Shown here piece by piece: positions 1 through 10,929 of a DNA stretch of 64,000 nucleotides. The position numbers were made by a program, and so were the translations under genes. The stretch is taken from the NCBI GenBank assembly GCA_900074885.1, contig FJUW01000013.1, forward strand, positions 405,486 to 469,485, read 5' to 3'. Numbering within the stretch: position 1 is the stretch's first letter; every line of letters begins with the position of its first letter. Below the pieces are notes generated by a model. That model saw nothing but the letters and a program-made list of their open reading frames with translations. It was not told where the DNA came from and did no database searches. This stretch comes from Rhynchosporium graminicola (taxonomy: Eukaryota; Ascomycota; Leotiomycetes; Helotiales; Ploettnerulaceae).

Positions 1-398
1 GCGCGTGGCGCATGTGGCGTAGAGTCGGCCTAGCGCAAAGCGCAGAGCCTGATATGCCATGTTATAACCTGCGGGTACCTCTGAGCACTGAGACGCACGT
101 GACATGTTCAAACTGCCTACGTCAGGCTGACAAGGGGTGATAGTATCGACTTCGAGATCTCTCGTATCGGTATATTACGTCATAACCCTTGGGGGTTTAA
201 CGTAGTATATCAGTCGGCGTAGTCACGGCAATTCTTCGGCCTAAGGCGCTCGAGGGCGAGCTTACTAAGAGGGGAGATATTGTAATGGTCACGTGGTAGT
301 CGATTGTATATGTACGGTGTTAAGCGTATACTGCTTGCGCAGTATATTGTGATCTTTTGGTCCAGATGGCGTAGTTGGTGAGAGCTTAACCTCAACCC
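1..398. other. Left edge, no gene seen
   Basis: No coding region is supported here. Base composition is more balanced than in the LTR that follows. A stretch near 366-384 resembles a tRNA A box, but there is no B box or cloverleaf, so no tRNA is called. Confidence 0.5.
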
Positions 399-1064
399 CG
401 TTACAAGTAGTTAGTAACGATACTTACTCTAGGAGCTATATCGTAGTCTAAGGAGAGTAAACTTATAAGTTAAAGTAGTTATCGCGGTTAAAAAGGAAAG
501 GCTCTAATATTAATAAACCTCTTCCTTTATATACCTTACGCTTTACTTAAACTCGACTCCTATTATAAATAGATAAAGTAAATACTACTTACCGCCCGAT
601 TTAGAAGCTATAACTAATATAGTACTATTATAGCGATGTAACTAGTTAGAACCTAATAAAGAATTTACTACTACTAAAGAGTAGCTAGCGCCTATTACGC
701 GAATATCGACGAAAATAGTTATAATAAAGACTAATTCTAGTATAAACTATAACTTTCTGAGCTTAGGGTTAAGCTCTTCTTAGGGGGAGGGTAATATAAC
801 GATAGCTCACCTGAATATTATATAAGAAGAAGGATAGATAATAGGGCCTAAGTTCATAGGTATCCCGGCAGAACTAGTATCTGACCCGGTATAGTATCGG
901 ACTAGTACCGGCATATATATATAAGGTGCTTTATACTCTATCTCTCTTCTTCTTCCTTCCTTATCTTTTTGTTTCCTTCGTAGTAGACTATATAAGATCG
1001 CTCTTAGCCTCCCTACTCGTTTATTCTTGCTTATATACCGCCTTGAGTCTTGTGTCGTTATACG
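399..1064 (+). repeat. Decayed LTR of a Ty3/Gypsy element, probably a solo LTR
   Basis: This 666-bp stretch matches the reverse complement of 52338-53005 along its whole length. The differences I compared are nearly all transitions. Its last ~100 bases also match 60664-60770 in direct orientation, where a plus-strand Gypsy element begins. CpA and TpG are strikingly rare and TpA abundant, as expected after RIP. No gag or pol lies next to it on either side, so it is probably a solo LTR. Exact ends and a target-site duplication could not be fixed. Confidence 0.75.
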
Positions 1065-1545
1065 TTATTTACTGAAGAATCACGCCAAACCGAAGAATAG
1101 CTTATAGCAATTCCATGAGTGTTTGAGTTTTTGCAATCTCGTACTCGGTACTAGCTACCGGCACGACTATATAATGAACTTCTTCGCCAAACCTTGTCGT
1201 TTACCAAGTATACTAGTGTTTTATCTTCAAGCCAAATGGGACATAGCAGCAGGGAAAACATTGTATTCACGTCAAATACTGTCAGTAATGCACTAGAGAC
1301 GAACACGAATTCAAGTGCTCCACATATATTGATCCGTATTTTCAACTGATCTACAGCTAGGATTAAGCTTCGTGAAGCGGGCCGCAATTTCGAGGTACAT
1401 CCCGCTATCTGTCGGCGCGGAGGCCGATAGTGGGATTTTGAATCGATATCATCGTGCCGTACTTCAACCATGAAACAATCTCGATATGTTCAGAGCACTT
1501 TATAAAATTCAAGCTTTCAAGAATTCAAGGAGAAGCATACACATA
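1065..1545. other. Upstream region of the amidase gene
   Basis: No separate gene is seen. It holds the presumed promoter of the amidase gene and an upstream in-frame ATG at 1486 that could add a 20-residue, basic N-terminal extension. Confidence 0.4.
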
Positions 1546-2476
1546 ATGGCGAATCTTCTCAGAAAACCAGTCAAACTGGCTCTTGTGCAGCTCGCAAGCG
1601 GTTCGTCCATTCAAGCTTCAAGCTATGTCCCAATAGTTACAGCTAACACGACAAGTAGGCGCGGACAAAAATCACAACCTCGCCCATGCTCGGGAAAAGG
1701 TTCTCTCCGCGGCATCTAAAGGAGCCAACATTATAGTCTTACCAGAATGTTTCAATTCGCCCTACGGCTGCGACTACTTCCCCTCCTACGCCGAGATGCT
1801 TCTCCCAACCCCACCTACGAAAGAGCAATCGCCCTCCTTCCACGCCCTATCTACCATGGCATCCGAAGCCAAAGCTTATCTAGTGGGTGGCTCGATTCCT
1901 GAACTCGATACCGAGACGAAGAAATACTACAATACATCTCTTACATTTTCGCCAGAAGGCAAGCTGTTAGCTACGCATCGGAAAGTACATTTATTCGACA
2001 TCGATATCCCTGGTAAAATCACTTTCAAGGAGTCTGAAGTCTTGTCGCCGGGGAATCAGATTACGGTTGTAGATTTGCCGGAATATGGAAAGATAGCTGT
2101 AGCTATTTGCTATGATATCCGCTTCCCGGAACTGGCTATGATCGCAGCGAGAAAAGGGTGCTTTGCGTTGGTATATCCAGGTGCTTTCAATACTACGACT
2201 GGACCTTTACATTGGAAGTTGCAAGGACAGGCTAGGGCTATGGACAATCAGGTCTACGTTGCGCTGTGTAGTCCAGCGAGAGATATGAATGCTAGCTATC
2301 ATGCTTGGGGACATAGTTTGGTCTGTGATCCCATGGCAGAGGTTATGGTTGAGGCTGGAGAAGATGAGGATACGGTGTTTGCGGATTTGGAAAATGCGAA
2401 GATTGTTGATACGAGGAAGGGGATTCCGATTACTGGACAGAGGAGATTTGATGTATATCCGGATGTTAGTAAATGA
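1546..2476 (+). CDS. Nit2/Nit3-type omega-amidase (carbon-nitrogen hydrolase)
   Basis: Nitrilase-superfamily amidase; Nit2/omega-amidase enzymes hydrolyse alpha-ketoglutaramate, and Nit3/Nit1-type paralogues repair deaminated glutathione. Exons 1546-1600 and 1659-2476 encode 290 aa, the usual family length. The 58-bp intron begins GTTCGT, contains a CTAAC branch site, and restores frame at the LASGAD junction. The Glu-Lys-Cys triad is visible: Glu in LPECFNSPYG, Lys in HRKVHLF and Cys in AICYDIRFPE. The C-terminus (GIPITGQRRFDVYPDV) is also typical. An in-frame ATG at 1486 would prepend MFRALYKIQAFKNSRRSIHI, which is Arg/Lys-rich without acidic residues and could be a mitochondrial presequence. 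The family is certain; the choice between Nit2 and Nit3 activity is not. Confidence 0.92.
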
Positions 2477-3095
2477 GTAGGAGGATTGTGTGGTTGAGGA
2501 ACCAGAACTGGCAACCCAACTTTTGACAAGTCCAGACGACTTCTCCTGTGCTCGACTGACTATCAATATTATAATCAGGTAAACTGATAGGATACCAGAA
2601 CACAATCAGATTCTACATGACAAGATACCTTAAGTTTCTTTTGCGAGCTGTTGTTCCAGGCTAAGAAAGGCAGTGTATCCAACTAAGGCGTTTCTTTTTT
2701 CTGAAAGATTCACAATCAATACTTGATAGCAGTAGCGCGAAAAGGTAGTCGATAGAAAGTGTCAACTGAATGTGCGTAGGTCCACATCAACACATTCCGG
2801 GATTAGACCAGCCCATCAAGGAGACGCCACGCTGGGTAGGGAGTCAGGGAGCAGGGAGCAGGGGTCTTAATAACTTGGAATCGCACCCCTGTCGTACATC
2901 CCTTCTTCATACTGCGTGCGGCACAGGGGAAACATGCAACCTTTCCACAGTAACCTCACTTTTTGTCGTGCGCAGCTACAGTACATTGGAATCTCAACGC
3001 TGCTTTCTCCCGATAGGAACTTGACACGATCTTCCGTTGCAACCCATTTTGGTACATCCACTCGAGGTCGAAACTGAAAGGCAATTACGGTCACG
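2477..3095. other. Intergenic, no gene seen
   Basis: Spacer between the amidase gene and the DUF5672 gene. Open frames here are short and resemble nothing I recognise. It should hold the amidase terminator and the promoter of the next gene. Confidence 0.5.
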
Positions 3096-4361
3096 ATGGC
3101 CTCTTCTAATAGCGATATGACTATTGATGATGCGTGGGAGTCTATCCGATCGGTTGTACTGGCAGCATGGTCAAAGACAACCAGACGAATGCGCGCAGGT
3201 GTGGCAATACTCGTGGTCTTGTATGTTCCATTTCGAAGACATTGAAGAGAGACCAGAACTGACAGAAGAACCAGTCTTCTTGCCATCCTCCTTCTCCGTC
3301 CTACAATCTCAGAGCCTTCCCTCCCCAGGCTACCCACCGTCTCTCTCGACTTCGGCACCGACGGCCCCATCTCGCCTTACAATGTCAGCAAAGTCGCCCT
3401 CTTGATTGAAAACCGCGTAAATCCAATTTTGGCACCGCTCATGCTACATTTCATGTCCGTCGTGCCTCCCGACTGGCGCTTCCGTTTCATGGGCTCTCTC
3501 GAATCAGTCGAATACATAAATTCCAGTCGCGCAATCCGCAACCATGTTCAGAATGGAAAGTTAGATCTCACATACATTCCGGCCAACATGACAACTGGAA
3601 GCCAGGAAGAAATCAGCAGGTTCTTGACGACTTTATGGCTATACGAGACAGTCTTACAGCCTGCCGAATGGCTACTGGTTTTTCAGACTGATAGTATGCT
3701 TTGTGCTAATAGCAGGCAGTCTCTAAATAATTGGCTTGACTACGATTGGGTGGGAGCACCGTGGAACCCCAATGGTCGATTCGGAGGCAATGGAGGACTG
3801 AGTCTTAGGCGTGTGAGCAAGATCATCGATGTACTGAGGAACCAGCAGCGAATTCAAAATACAGAGCCAGAGGATGTATGGCTTACGGATCGTCTTGGAC
3901 ATCGACCTGGGGCGAAACTCGCAAATGGAACCATGAGCTTGACCTTCAGTGGGGAGATGTTTGGAGGTGTAGGCGAGAAAGTTGGAGCAGACAAGAAGAA
4001 AGGCAAAGGAGCCAAGCCTGGAGACGGTACGAAAGCGGGAGATTTGATCAAAGGAATCGATGATTGGAGAGATGGTTTCTACGAGCCAATGGGATATCAC
4101 ACTGGAGGCAGTGGAGAGACTCTTCACGGTGGAATTTGGGGCACTCCCGAGATGAGGAAACATATCTGGAGTTATTGTCCAGAGGTGAAAATGATGCTTA
4201 AGATGGATGCTGCGAAGTATGTCCCAGGTGATTGTAACGCGAACTGGAAGCGTACGGAAGACGGATGGGATGGCATGTACGGTGCAGGAACTGGGGACGA
4301 TATGGAATGGATTGATGGGGAAGCTTATCCCATGTTACCAGCTGGCTTAATGCCTTGGTAG
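3096..4361 (+). CDS. Membrane-anchored DUF5672 protein (putative glycosyltransferase-like)
   Basis: Proposed exons are 3096-3220 and 3275-4361, giving 403 aa. The 54-bp intron starts GTATGT, carries a CTGAC branch site about 12 bases before its CAG end, and removes an in-frame TGA. Joining the exons creates a hydrophobic stretch at residues ~34-50 after a basic run (TTRRMR), so this looks like a single-span type II membrane protein. The rest matches the fungal DUF5672 family: VALLIENRVNP, a conserved FQTDSMLC segment, and YDWVGAPW followed by a GGNGGLSLR motif. The DxD-like acidic and GGNGG segments recall glycosyltransferases; activity is inferred, not shown. A basic, glycine-rich insert (KKKGKGAKPGDGTKAGD) lies near residue 250. 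The 5' exon is the less certain part. Confidence 0.82.
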
Positions 4362-5242
4362 TCCAGAAACACATTTGGAGTTGCAACATTTGGAGTTGCG
4401 ATTGCCTTTTCTAAGGTCCAGAAAATGCGTACAATCGGAAGATGAGTTGATTTGGATATTCTTTGAGATTTGCAACAAGGAGGGAGGAGTTATACGGTTG
4501 ATTACCACGGTGATGATGTCTTGATATAAAGATTGCTGAAGCTCCAAAATGTAGTAATTATGTCTCAACTGAATTCATACGAAATGATAAAGGAATGAAT
4601 TGTGCTAGTATGTTTCAATAGTGTTGAGTTTGTGCTGCAGCAAGGTACACTTCATTTCACTCATCAAGCCTACTTCGTACATGCCGAAAATACCAATCAA
4701 CACTTACCGGCTGTGCGTCTTCTATAGAGCTCTGGAAGTATATTCCGTAAAGGCAGAGTTTCAAAACGAATCATCTGTTGGAAGCCTTATGCGTTACTCC
4801 TTAGAGATAGTACTAACGCTGTAGCGAAGTACTTGAACTAGAATTCTCGATTACTTCTACTTGCACCAAATACGAAGGATATTTCTTCGTGCAGAATTAC
4901 ATTTTCCTTATCGTGTTCCACGTGTACTCTACCAACAGCCTAAGATCTGGTAGAAGTGCTCAAAGTGGTTAGCGCCTTCTACTTTCTGGTAGCCTCGCCT
5001 AGCCTTATGACATGGACATCTCTCAACCAAGATACATGCGCAATATCATAACACAAGCCATTCGAATGTTCACGCGCAAGCTTTTACAACCGTCAACTAA
5101 GAACAAGACCACTTCGGATTGGAAAGCGTCAAAATCTGCTGTGAAAACTAGTGATTCTGGTGTGGACGGGTAGCATTCCAACTCCCGCTTGCAGAAGAGG
5201 ATATCGGATCCAGGAAGAAGGAACAGACAAAGAGCAGGCAAG
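4362..5242. other. Intergenic, no gene seen
   Basis: Spacer upstream of SPT3. Small open frames on both strands have no recognisable content. It presumably holds the terminator of the DUF5672 gene and the SPT3 promoter. Confidence 0.5.
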
Positions 5243-6376
5243 ATGACGGACAAGACAGCGAAGTACCGGACGGAAATCCAGCAGGTCAGTAACGTGTAAT
5301 TCGGCTTGAGAAGCAATTCGTATGAGGATTTGCAATGCGACACTCTACATGCATATCACCTGCAGGACTGTTTGGGCAGGATTTGAGGACCTACGAACTG
5401 ATTGATGTGTAGATGATGTATGTCTCTGGTGAGACTGCTGAAGCATCTGCAGAAACTACAGGTATTATTGAGGAGATTGTCCGGCAGCAAGTAATTGAAA
5501 TGGTAGGTTACTAAGCGGATAACACCCTGCCGCACCTCTCCGTAGAATATCTCTGATCAGGTATAGCTACGACAATGTACCGAACAAGCTTCACGTCGCG
5601 GTAGTAGATCGATATCGACCGACGATCTAATTTTCCTCATCCGACACGATCAAGCGAAAGTATCACGACTCCGTACCTTCCTCTCGTGGAAAGATGTAAG
5701 GAAGAATGTCAAAGACTCAGACGACAAAGGAGGAGATGCTGATCTCGGAACGGCCGATGAGCCAGTCGGCGGGCAGGCCGGTCCAGTCGTCGACACAGCC
5801 AAGAAGAACAAGAAAGCCAAAGTCGGATTACCTTGGGAAGTTCCCTCATTCTATAATCAAGAGGTTCCCGAGCGCGAAGATGAGGATGATGAGGATGAAG
5901 AGGAGCTGAATTATGCGACTCTCCAGCGTCTTAAGAAGGCAGACGAGCGGACGAAAGCTATGACTAAAGAGGAGTATGTCACTTGGTCTGAATATCGCCA
6001 GGCTTCATTTACTTTTCGTAAGGGCAAGAGATTCAAGGAATGGGCCGGATTTAGTGTTGTCACGGACTCGAAGCCCAACGATGATATCGTTGATATTTTG
6101 GGTTTCCTTACTTTTGAGATCGTTCAGACATTGACTGAAGAGGCCCTCAAGATCAAGGAGCAGGAAGATCTAGTGAAGGATAAGACAGGAGGCGAACAGG
6201 CTGGCAAGAAACGCAAAATCCAAGGACTCTTCGACCCTCCTTCTGAAGGGCGTTCGCCGGTTGAATCGAGACATATTCAAGAGGCTTTCAGGAGGTTGCA
6301 GATAAGACCAACTAAGCAGCGTGCGATGTGCAACTTCTCGAGAGGTCTTAATCGCACGCCACTGAAACTGGTATAA
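5243..6376 (+). CDS. SPT3: Spt3, SAGA complex histone-fold subunit
   Basis: Spt3 is a SAGA coactivator subunit that helps deliver TBP to promoters in the nucleus. Three exons (5243-5284, 5413-5502, 5567-6376) encode 313 aa, near the family length. Exon 1 codes for only 14 residues ending YRTEIQQ and joins exactly to [10 protein letters not shown], the hallmark Spt3 N-terminus. Introns are 128 and 64 bp, both phase 0. The first histone fold continues through [20 protein letters not shown] and [10 protein letters not shown] to [16 protein letters not shown]. An acidic run ([13 protein letters not shown]) separates it from the highly conserved C-terminal half with [33 protein letters not shown] and [10 protein letters not shown]. 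The gene looks intact; simple ORF calling from Met would miss the first two exons. Confidence 0.93.
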
Positions 6377-8176
6377 TTATTGACGAAAGAGCAGATCTCC
6401 ATGCTAATTCGTATTCCAGTTCTAAGAAGTCAACTTGTATTTGATGGCATTCGTGTGTTGCATGGCGTTTGGAGAAGTAAAGGGTATAAAATGGCGAACT
6501 GCACGGATTACGTCTATGAGCTACGAGGATTCGGCGTTACTAGATCTGGAGGGGTGTGCTGGTTCTCTTTTGGCAATTTTTCTGTTCCAGGGTCTCTGTT
6601 CAAGAGTGATGAAAGTAAACTACTCATAGCCACTATCTATCTACATTGTCTCTCTTCTCATCCAATTATATATGACGCCATTCGCCCGTTGTCCCGATTA
6701 TCTGGGTAAGACTGTGACCACTGACAAGAGATAGCCAGGCCCCCGAGCACATTTGGAACGTGCATACTGCCGAAGTCAGAAACATTGACTGGTTTGATCT
6801 CCTTCCCCGATGCCTTGGAGATTGCCCGATAAGCTCGATTGCCTTCGTTCCAAAGCGAGTCTAAATAACTGCCGTGAAATCTCTTGACTCGTAAGATTAG
6901 ATGGGGGTGGCATACAAGAAATATTAGATTCTTATGAGATCACTTCAGCGAAGTTTGTCTCTCCTTTTCTATGGGGCGACCGGCAAATGCTCCTCTTCAC
7001 TTGCCGAAATCAAGCTCCGTTGCGAGGTCTCGTGATCTCTTGGGGCGGGCCTCCACAGCCCGGTATTCTGGCTCCATCTTCCAACGACCACCAGAACCTC
7101 CCGGCCTCGCATGAACATCTTCCTGTCGCCTGCGATGCAACCAACCGCCGCCTGTTCGGACCGATCGATTCCAAGCCGCCATTATTCCACCCATCGGATC
7201 AGATGCATTATTATTACACACACGACCTGATCTGGCCAATACTACTACGGCCCCATCCTACAATTACCCCTCGCATCCCCATCCCCATCCCTACCCATCC
7301 CCCGCGCAGACAAGTCAGCCACAGTTGGCGGAGTCATACATGGTTTCGGCTCACTGCTCTCGAGTCTCGACAGAGTGTACGAGAGTACCTAGGTGGGCAT
7401 AAAAGTAGCTACCTAGTTACTAAACAAAAGTGTAATGCAAAATCCCGCAACACTTGCCCCTAAGAGCCAGCCAGCCAGCTCAGAGTGCGAGTACGAGTAA
7501 CTCTCGTCTGACAGCGGGCTTTAATCCGGAAGATCCATCAGGCGCTTTCCTTGCGAGATTGCGAATCTGCGCGCGAGCTTTCCAGTACGGCAGGTCGTCC
7601 GCGTCCCTACTACTTCTATATTCTGCGTCATGATGTGGAGGCATCACAAGCAAGCACCATTCGGCAGCTGTGTAATGGGACGTTTGCTCTCTCCCCAATG
7701 GCCACTGCCCAGCCTAGTGCGAAATATCAGACGGCATGGCATGTTGGGGGTGGAGCTTGTACGGAACCTTTGACGTGCGTGGGGTAGCTGAGTACAGTAA
7801 GTAGTACGAGTAGGAGCAAAATGACAGCCCGCGAATTGAGAGTTTACTTCCCCGAGATGGGCCTGCCGGGCTGTGCCGCGTGTGGGTTGGTATTATTCAA
7901 GATATCTCTTTGTCGCTTGTCTCTGGTAGATTGCCGTTTCGACGTGCCGTGCATGACCGGACAGCTTTTGTACGTATCCGTAGATCAAGTCACCTGGACT
8001 CGTATCGTTCTTATCTACGCAGAATCTCGCAGCTTGTCGTCGTTGAAACTCATCTAGACTCATCTTTTGGACTTTGATCTCGGAAGGTGCGATCCCAGAA
8101 GAGCGATTCAAGGAACTTTAACAAATCACGAGTTGAGGATTCTCGCCAAGTCTCAGAGCGATTTAGAAGAGACCTC
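6377..8176. other. Intergenic 1.8 kb, no gene supported
   Basis: Several frames stay open for 70-158 codons (the longest is 6987-7463 on the plus strand), but none resembles a family I know. A CATCCC-rich low-complexity run lies near 7268-7302. The right part is probably the promoter of the P450 gene. Confidence 0.5.
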
Positions 8177-9951
8177 ATGGGGCAAGAGTCACTGGTGGTT
8201 GTGCTTTTGCACAATTGGCCATTTGCGCTAAGTGTTTGTTTCCTCGCATATCTCATCAGCAATCGTTTCAATAGAGGCCTTCAGAAATACCCAGGACCCT
8301 TCCTTGCTTCATTAACAGATTGGTGGAGGTTCTGGATCGTGTACAAGCGCCGGCCTGAAGTTGAACATATTCGTTTACATGAGGAACTTGGAGATGTAGT
8401 TCGCTTGGGGCCGAATAACTTGTCATTTTCGGATCCGAAGGCTTTGAAATCCATCTACGGTCTCAACAAAGGATTCGTCAAGGTACGTGACCGGGGAATT
8501 TGTTTATGGAAGCAAGGCTAAGATGTATGTAGTCTGACTTCTATCCTGTTCAGCAGTCGGTAGCTGGCGGTCATCGCCTCCCTTCTCTTTTCAGCACAAC
8601 CTCTGAGCCTTTCCACGCTCAGTTACGGCGAAGTGTGAATAGTGCCTTTTCCATGTCGACGCTCATCCAGTATGAGCCGTTCGTAGATTCCACCACAGAA
8701 CTATTTCTAAACCAGACAGAGAAGCTATTTGCTTCCACGAGGGAAGGCTGTGATTTTGCAAAATGGCTGCAATTCTACGCTTTTGATGTCATTGGTGAGA
8801 TGACGTACAGCAAAAGACATGGTTTCTTAGAGGAGAACAAGGACGTTGATGGAATCATTGATTACATAGCCAATCTTTTCAACTACGTCGCTCCAGTAAG
8901 TCCTCTACTTTCAACATCTCGCAGGTGTACTCACATTTTCTAGGTCGGGCAAATCCCCTTCCTAGATCTCCTCTTCCTGAAAAACCCCATCTACCTCCAA
9001 GCCGCCAAATACGGGCTCGTAGACGCTACGTTCCCAGTCGCCAAATTCGCGCAACAGCGCGTGGCCGAACGCTATCCCTCCGCAAAAGATGGCTCAGAAG
9101 CCGTTCTCCCTTCCAGCGAACCCAAAGCCAACTCGCAACCAGATCTCCTCTCCAAATTCATGCAAGCCAAAACCGACCGGCCGGAATTCATGACCGACTC
9201 CCTAGTCATGACTATGGCCGTGAGCATGGCTTTTGCCGGTAGTGAAACGACTGCTATCTCTCTGTCCGCGGTGTTTTACTACCTCCTCAAGAACCCCCGT
9301 TGTATGGAGAAATTGTACCAGGAGCTAGATGAGAAGGCGAGAGAAGGTCATTTTGGAGATAATGAACAAGGTGTCGTGACGTTCAGCGAGAGTCAAGAAC
9401 TCGTGTACATGGATGCTTGTATCAAGGAAGCATTCCGCATGCATCCCGCGCCCGGCTTACCACTCGAGCGTATCGTCCCAGCTTCCGGCGCGGACATCGC
9501 TGGCCATTTCGTCAAAGGCGGCACGATCGTCGGTGTTTCCGCTTGGGTGATCCATCGAAATCGTGAGATTTTCGGGGAGGACGTGGATGTTTTTAGGCCG
9601 GAGAGGTGGCTTGTCGATGAGAGTGCCAAGGGAGGGAGGGAGAGCGAGGAGAAGAGGATCAAGGAGATGAGTGGGGTGATGTTGCAGTTTGGCATGGGTG
9701 CTAGGACGTGTATTGGGAAGAATATCAGCTTATTGGAGATTTATAAGGTGGTTCCTAGTTTGTTGAGGAGGTTTGAGGTACGTCTTTCTTGCCCTTTTTT
9801 AACTAGAAAAATACTGATGCCTCTCTCAAAGATCAAACTGGAAGACCCGTCCAAACCATGGATCGTCCATAATGCCTGGTTCGTCCGACAATATGGATTC
9901 CGCACTACTTTCTCGAAGCGAGATCTCGTCCAGCCGACTGCCGCCTCGTAA
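8177..9951 (+). CDS. Cytochrome P450 monooxygenase (pisatin-demethylase-like group)
   Basis: Exons 8177-8482, 8533-8895, 8944-9777 and 9832-9951 give 540 aa; all introns are 48-54 bp and phase 0. The start at 8177 puts the membrane anchor (LHNWPFALSVCFLAYLI) at the N-terminus, followed by the KYPGPFLA hinge; an upstream in-frame ATG at 8087 would add 30 hydrophilic residues and is less likely. All P450 landmarks are present: I-helix AFAGSETT near residue 320, ExxR as EAFR near 385, RPERW near 441, and the haem loop FGMGARTCIGKN with Cys near 479. NAWFVRQYGF at the C-terminus and SDFYPVQQSVAGGHRLPSLFST recall fungal pisatin-demethylase-like P450s. The enzyme should sit in the ER with a P450 reductase; its substrate is unknown, and no biosynthetic partner genes adjoin it. 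Confidence 0.93.
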
Positions 9952-10929
9952 CAAAACACCTTACATTTTGCACTATGCACTACAAAGAGATACAAATGCA
10001 TTCTTGATCGTAACCAGGAATCTGCGTTCATTTTCACAATTAGCAAGCGGGTGTTCTCTATTATCACACAGTCGCATAACAGCGTCCATTTCATGTACAG
10101 CTCTAGTTGAACCATGCATTGTACACCAAGACGAACTCAGCAATACGATAGATCCGTAATGATCTGGAATGCAGCTGACGTGTGCGGCTTGGATTAAAAT
10201 GCGTCTACATTAGTGAAAGGTTATCTGGATCTCACATCTGAAGTACAAGTACCTGGCTAGATGAGATGTGATGTGATATAGCTCACTTCGCATATCATGA
10301 TCTCCAGACCATAGAGACGATATCCTATGACCTGCATCTAACGGTTCTAACGGTCCTGACTTCGAATAGCCTGAAACAAGTCTAGGAGGAGCCTTGGCTG
10401 AATATAGTTCGGGGAACCGATTTATCATCGCTTTCAAAGGCTTCTGGGAGCGTCGTAATATCAATGCACTCAATTCCGTGTATTATGGATGTGCTGGAGA
10501 GACTGTTCCAAACGCACTTTTGTCCTGTTGTTTCTCGCTTAGCGAATGCTGATGTATCTTTCTTCTGTGACGGTAGTGACGACTACCAGGCCAAGTAAGG
10601 TTCGGCATGTAATACTTACACGGCCATTGAATTTGATTCACCAGGCCATAGGTTTCGACTGATAGTATTCTATGCGTCTGCAGTTTTTCACCACAAAATT
10701 CCATGGTAAGTTCAAATGACTTCCAGCCTTCGGAACAAAATTGGTATTTGTCTCACTCGCCTAGCCCAAGTTGAAACGCCCCAGTAACTCTCCTGTGGCC
10801 TGCCAATATTTGACAGACAAGCTTAACTACAACCATAAGCTCGGGAGAAGATTTTGTGTACCACAGTCTGTAATCAGACTTCGTTCGGTATATGTGTGTC
10901 TCATGTGCACCCGTTACTTTTGCTTTCTA
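9952..10929. other. Intergenic, no gene seen
   Basis: Spacer between the P450 gene and the decayed NLR-like gene. I see only short unrecognised frames. Confidence 0.5.

Noticed and set aside
366..400. tRNA-like A box (TGGCGTAGTTGG) at the edge of the LTR
   Set aside because: No matching B box, D stem or acceptor pairing could be drawn; a fragment at most.
6987..7463. 158-codon open frame upstream of the P450 gene
   Set aside because: Pro/Ser/His-rich with low-complexity CATCCC runs, no domain, and an equally open frame on the other strand.
1486..9951. Biosynthetic gene cluster around the P450 gene
   Set aside because: Neighbours are housekeeping genes (amidase, DUF5672, Spt3); no synthase, transporter or cluster regulator is nearby.
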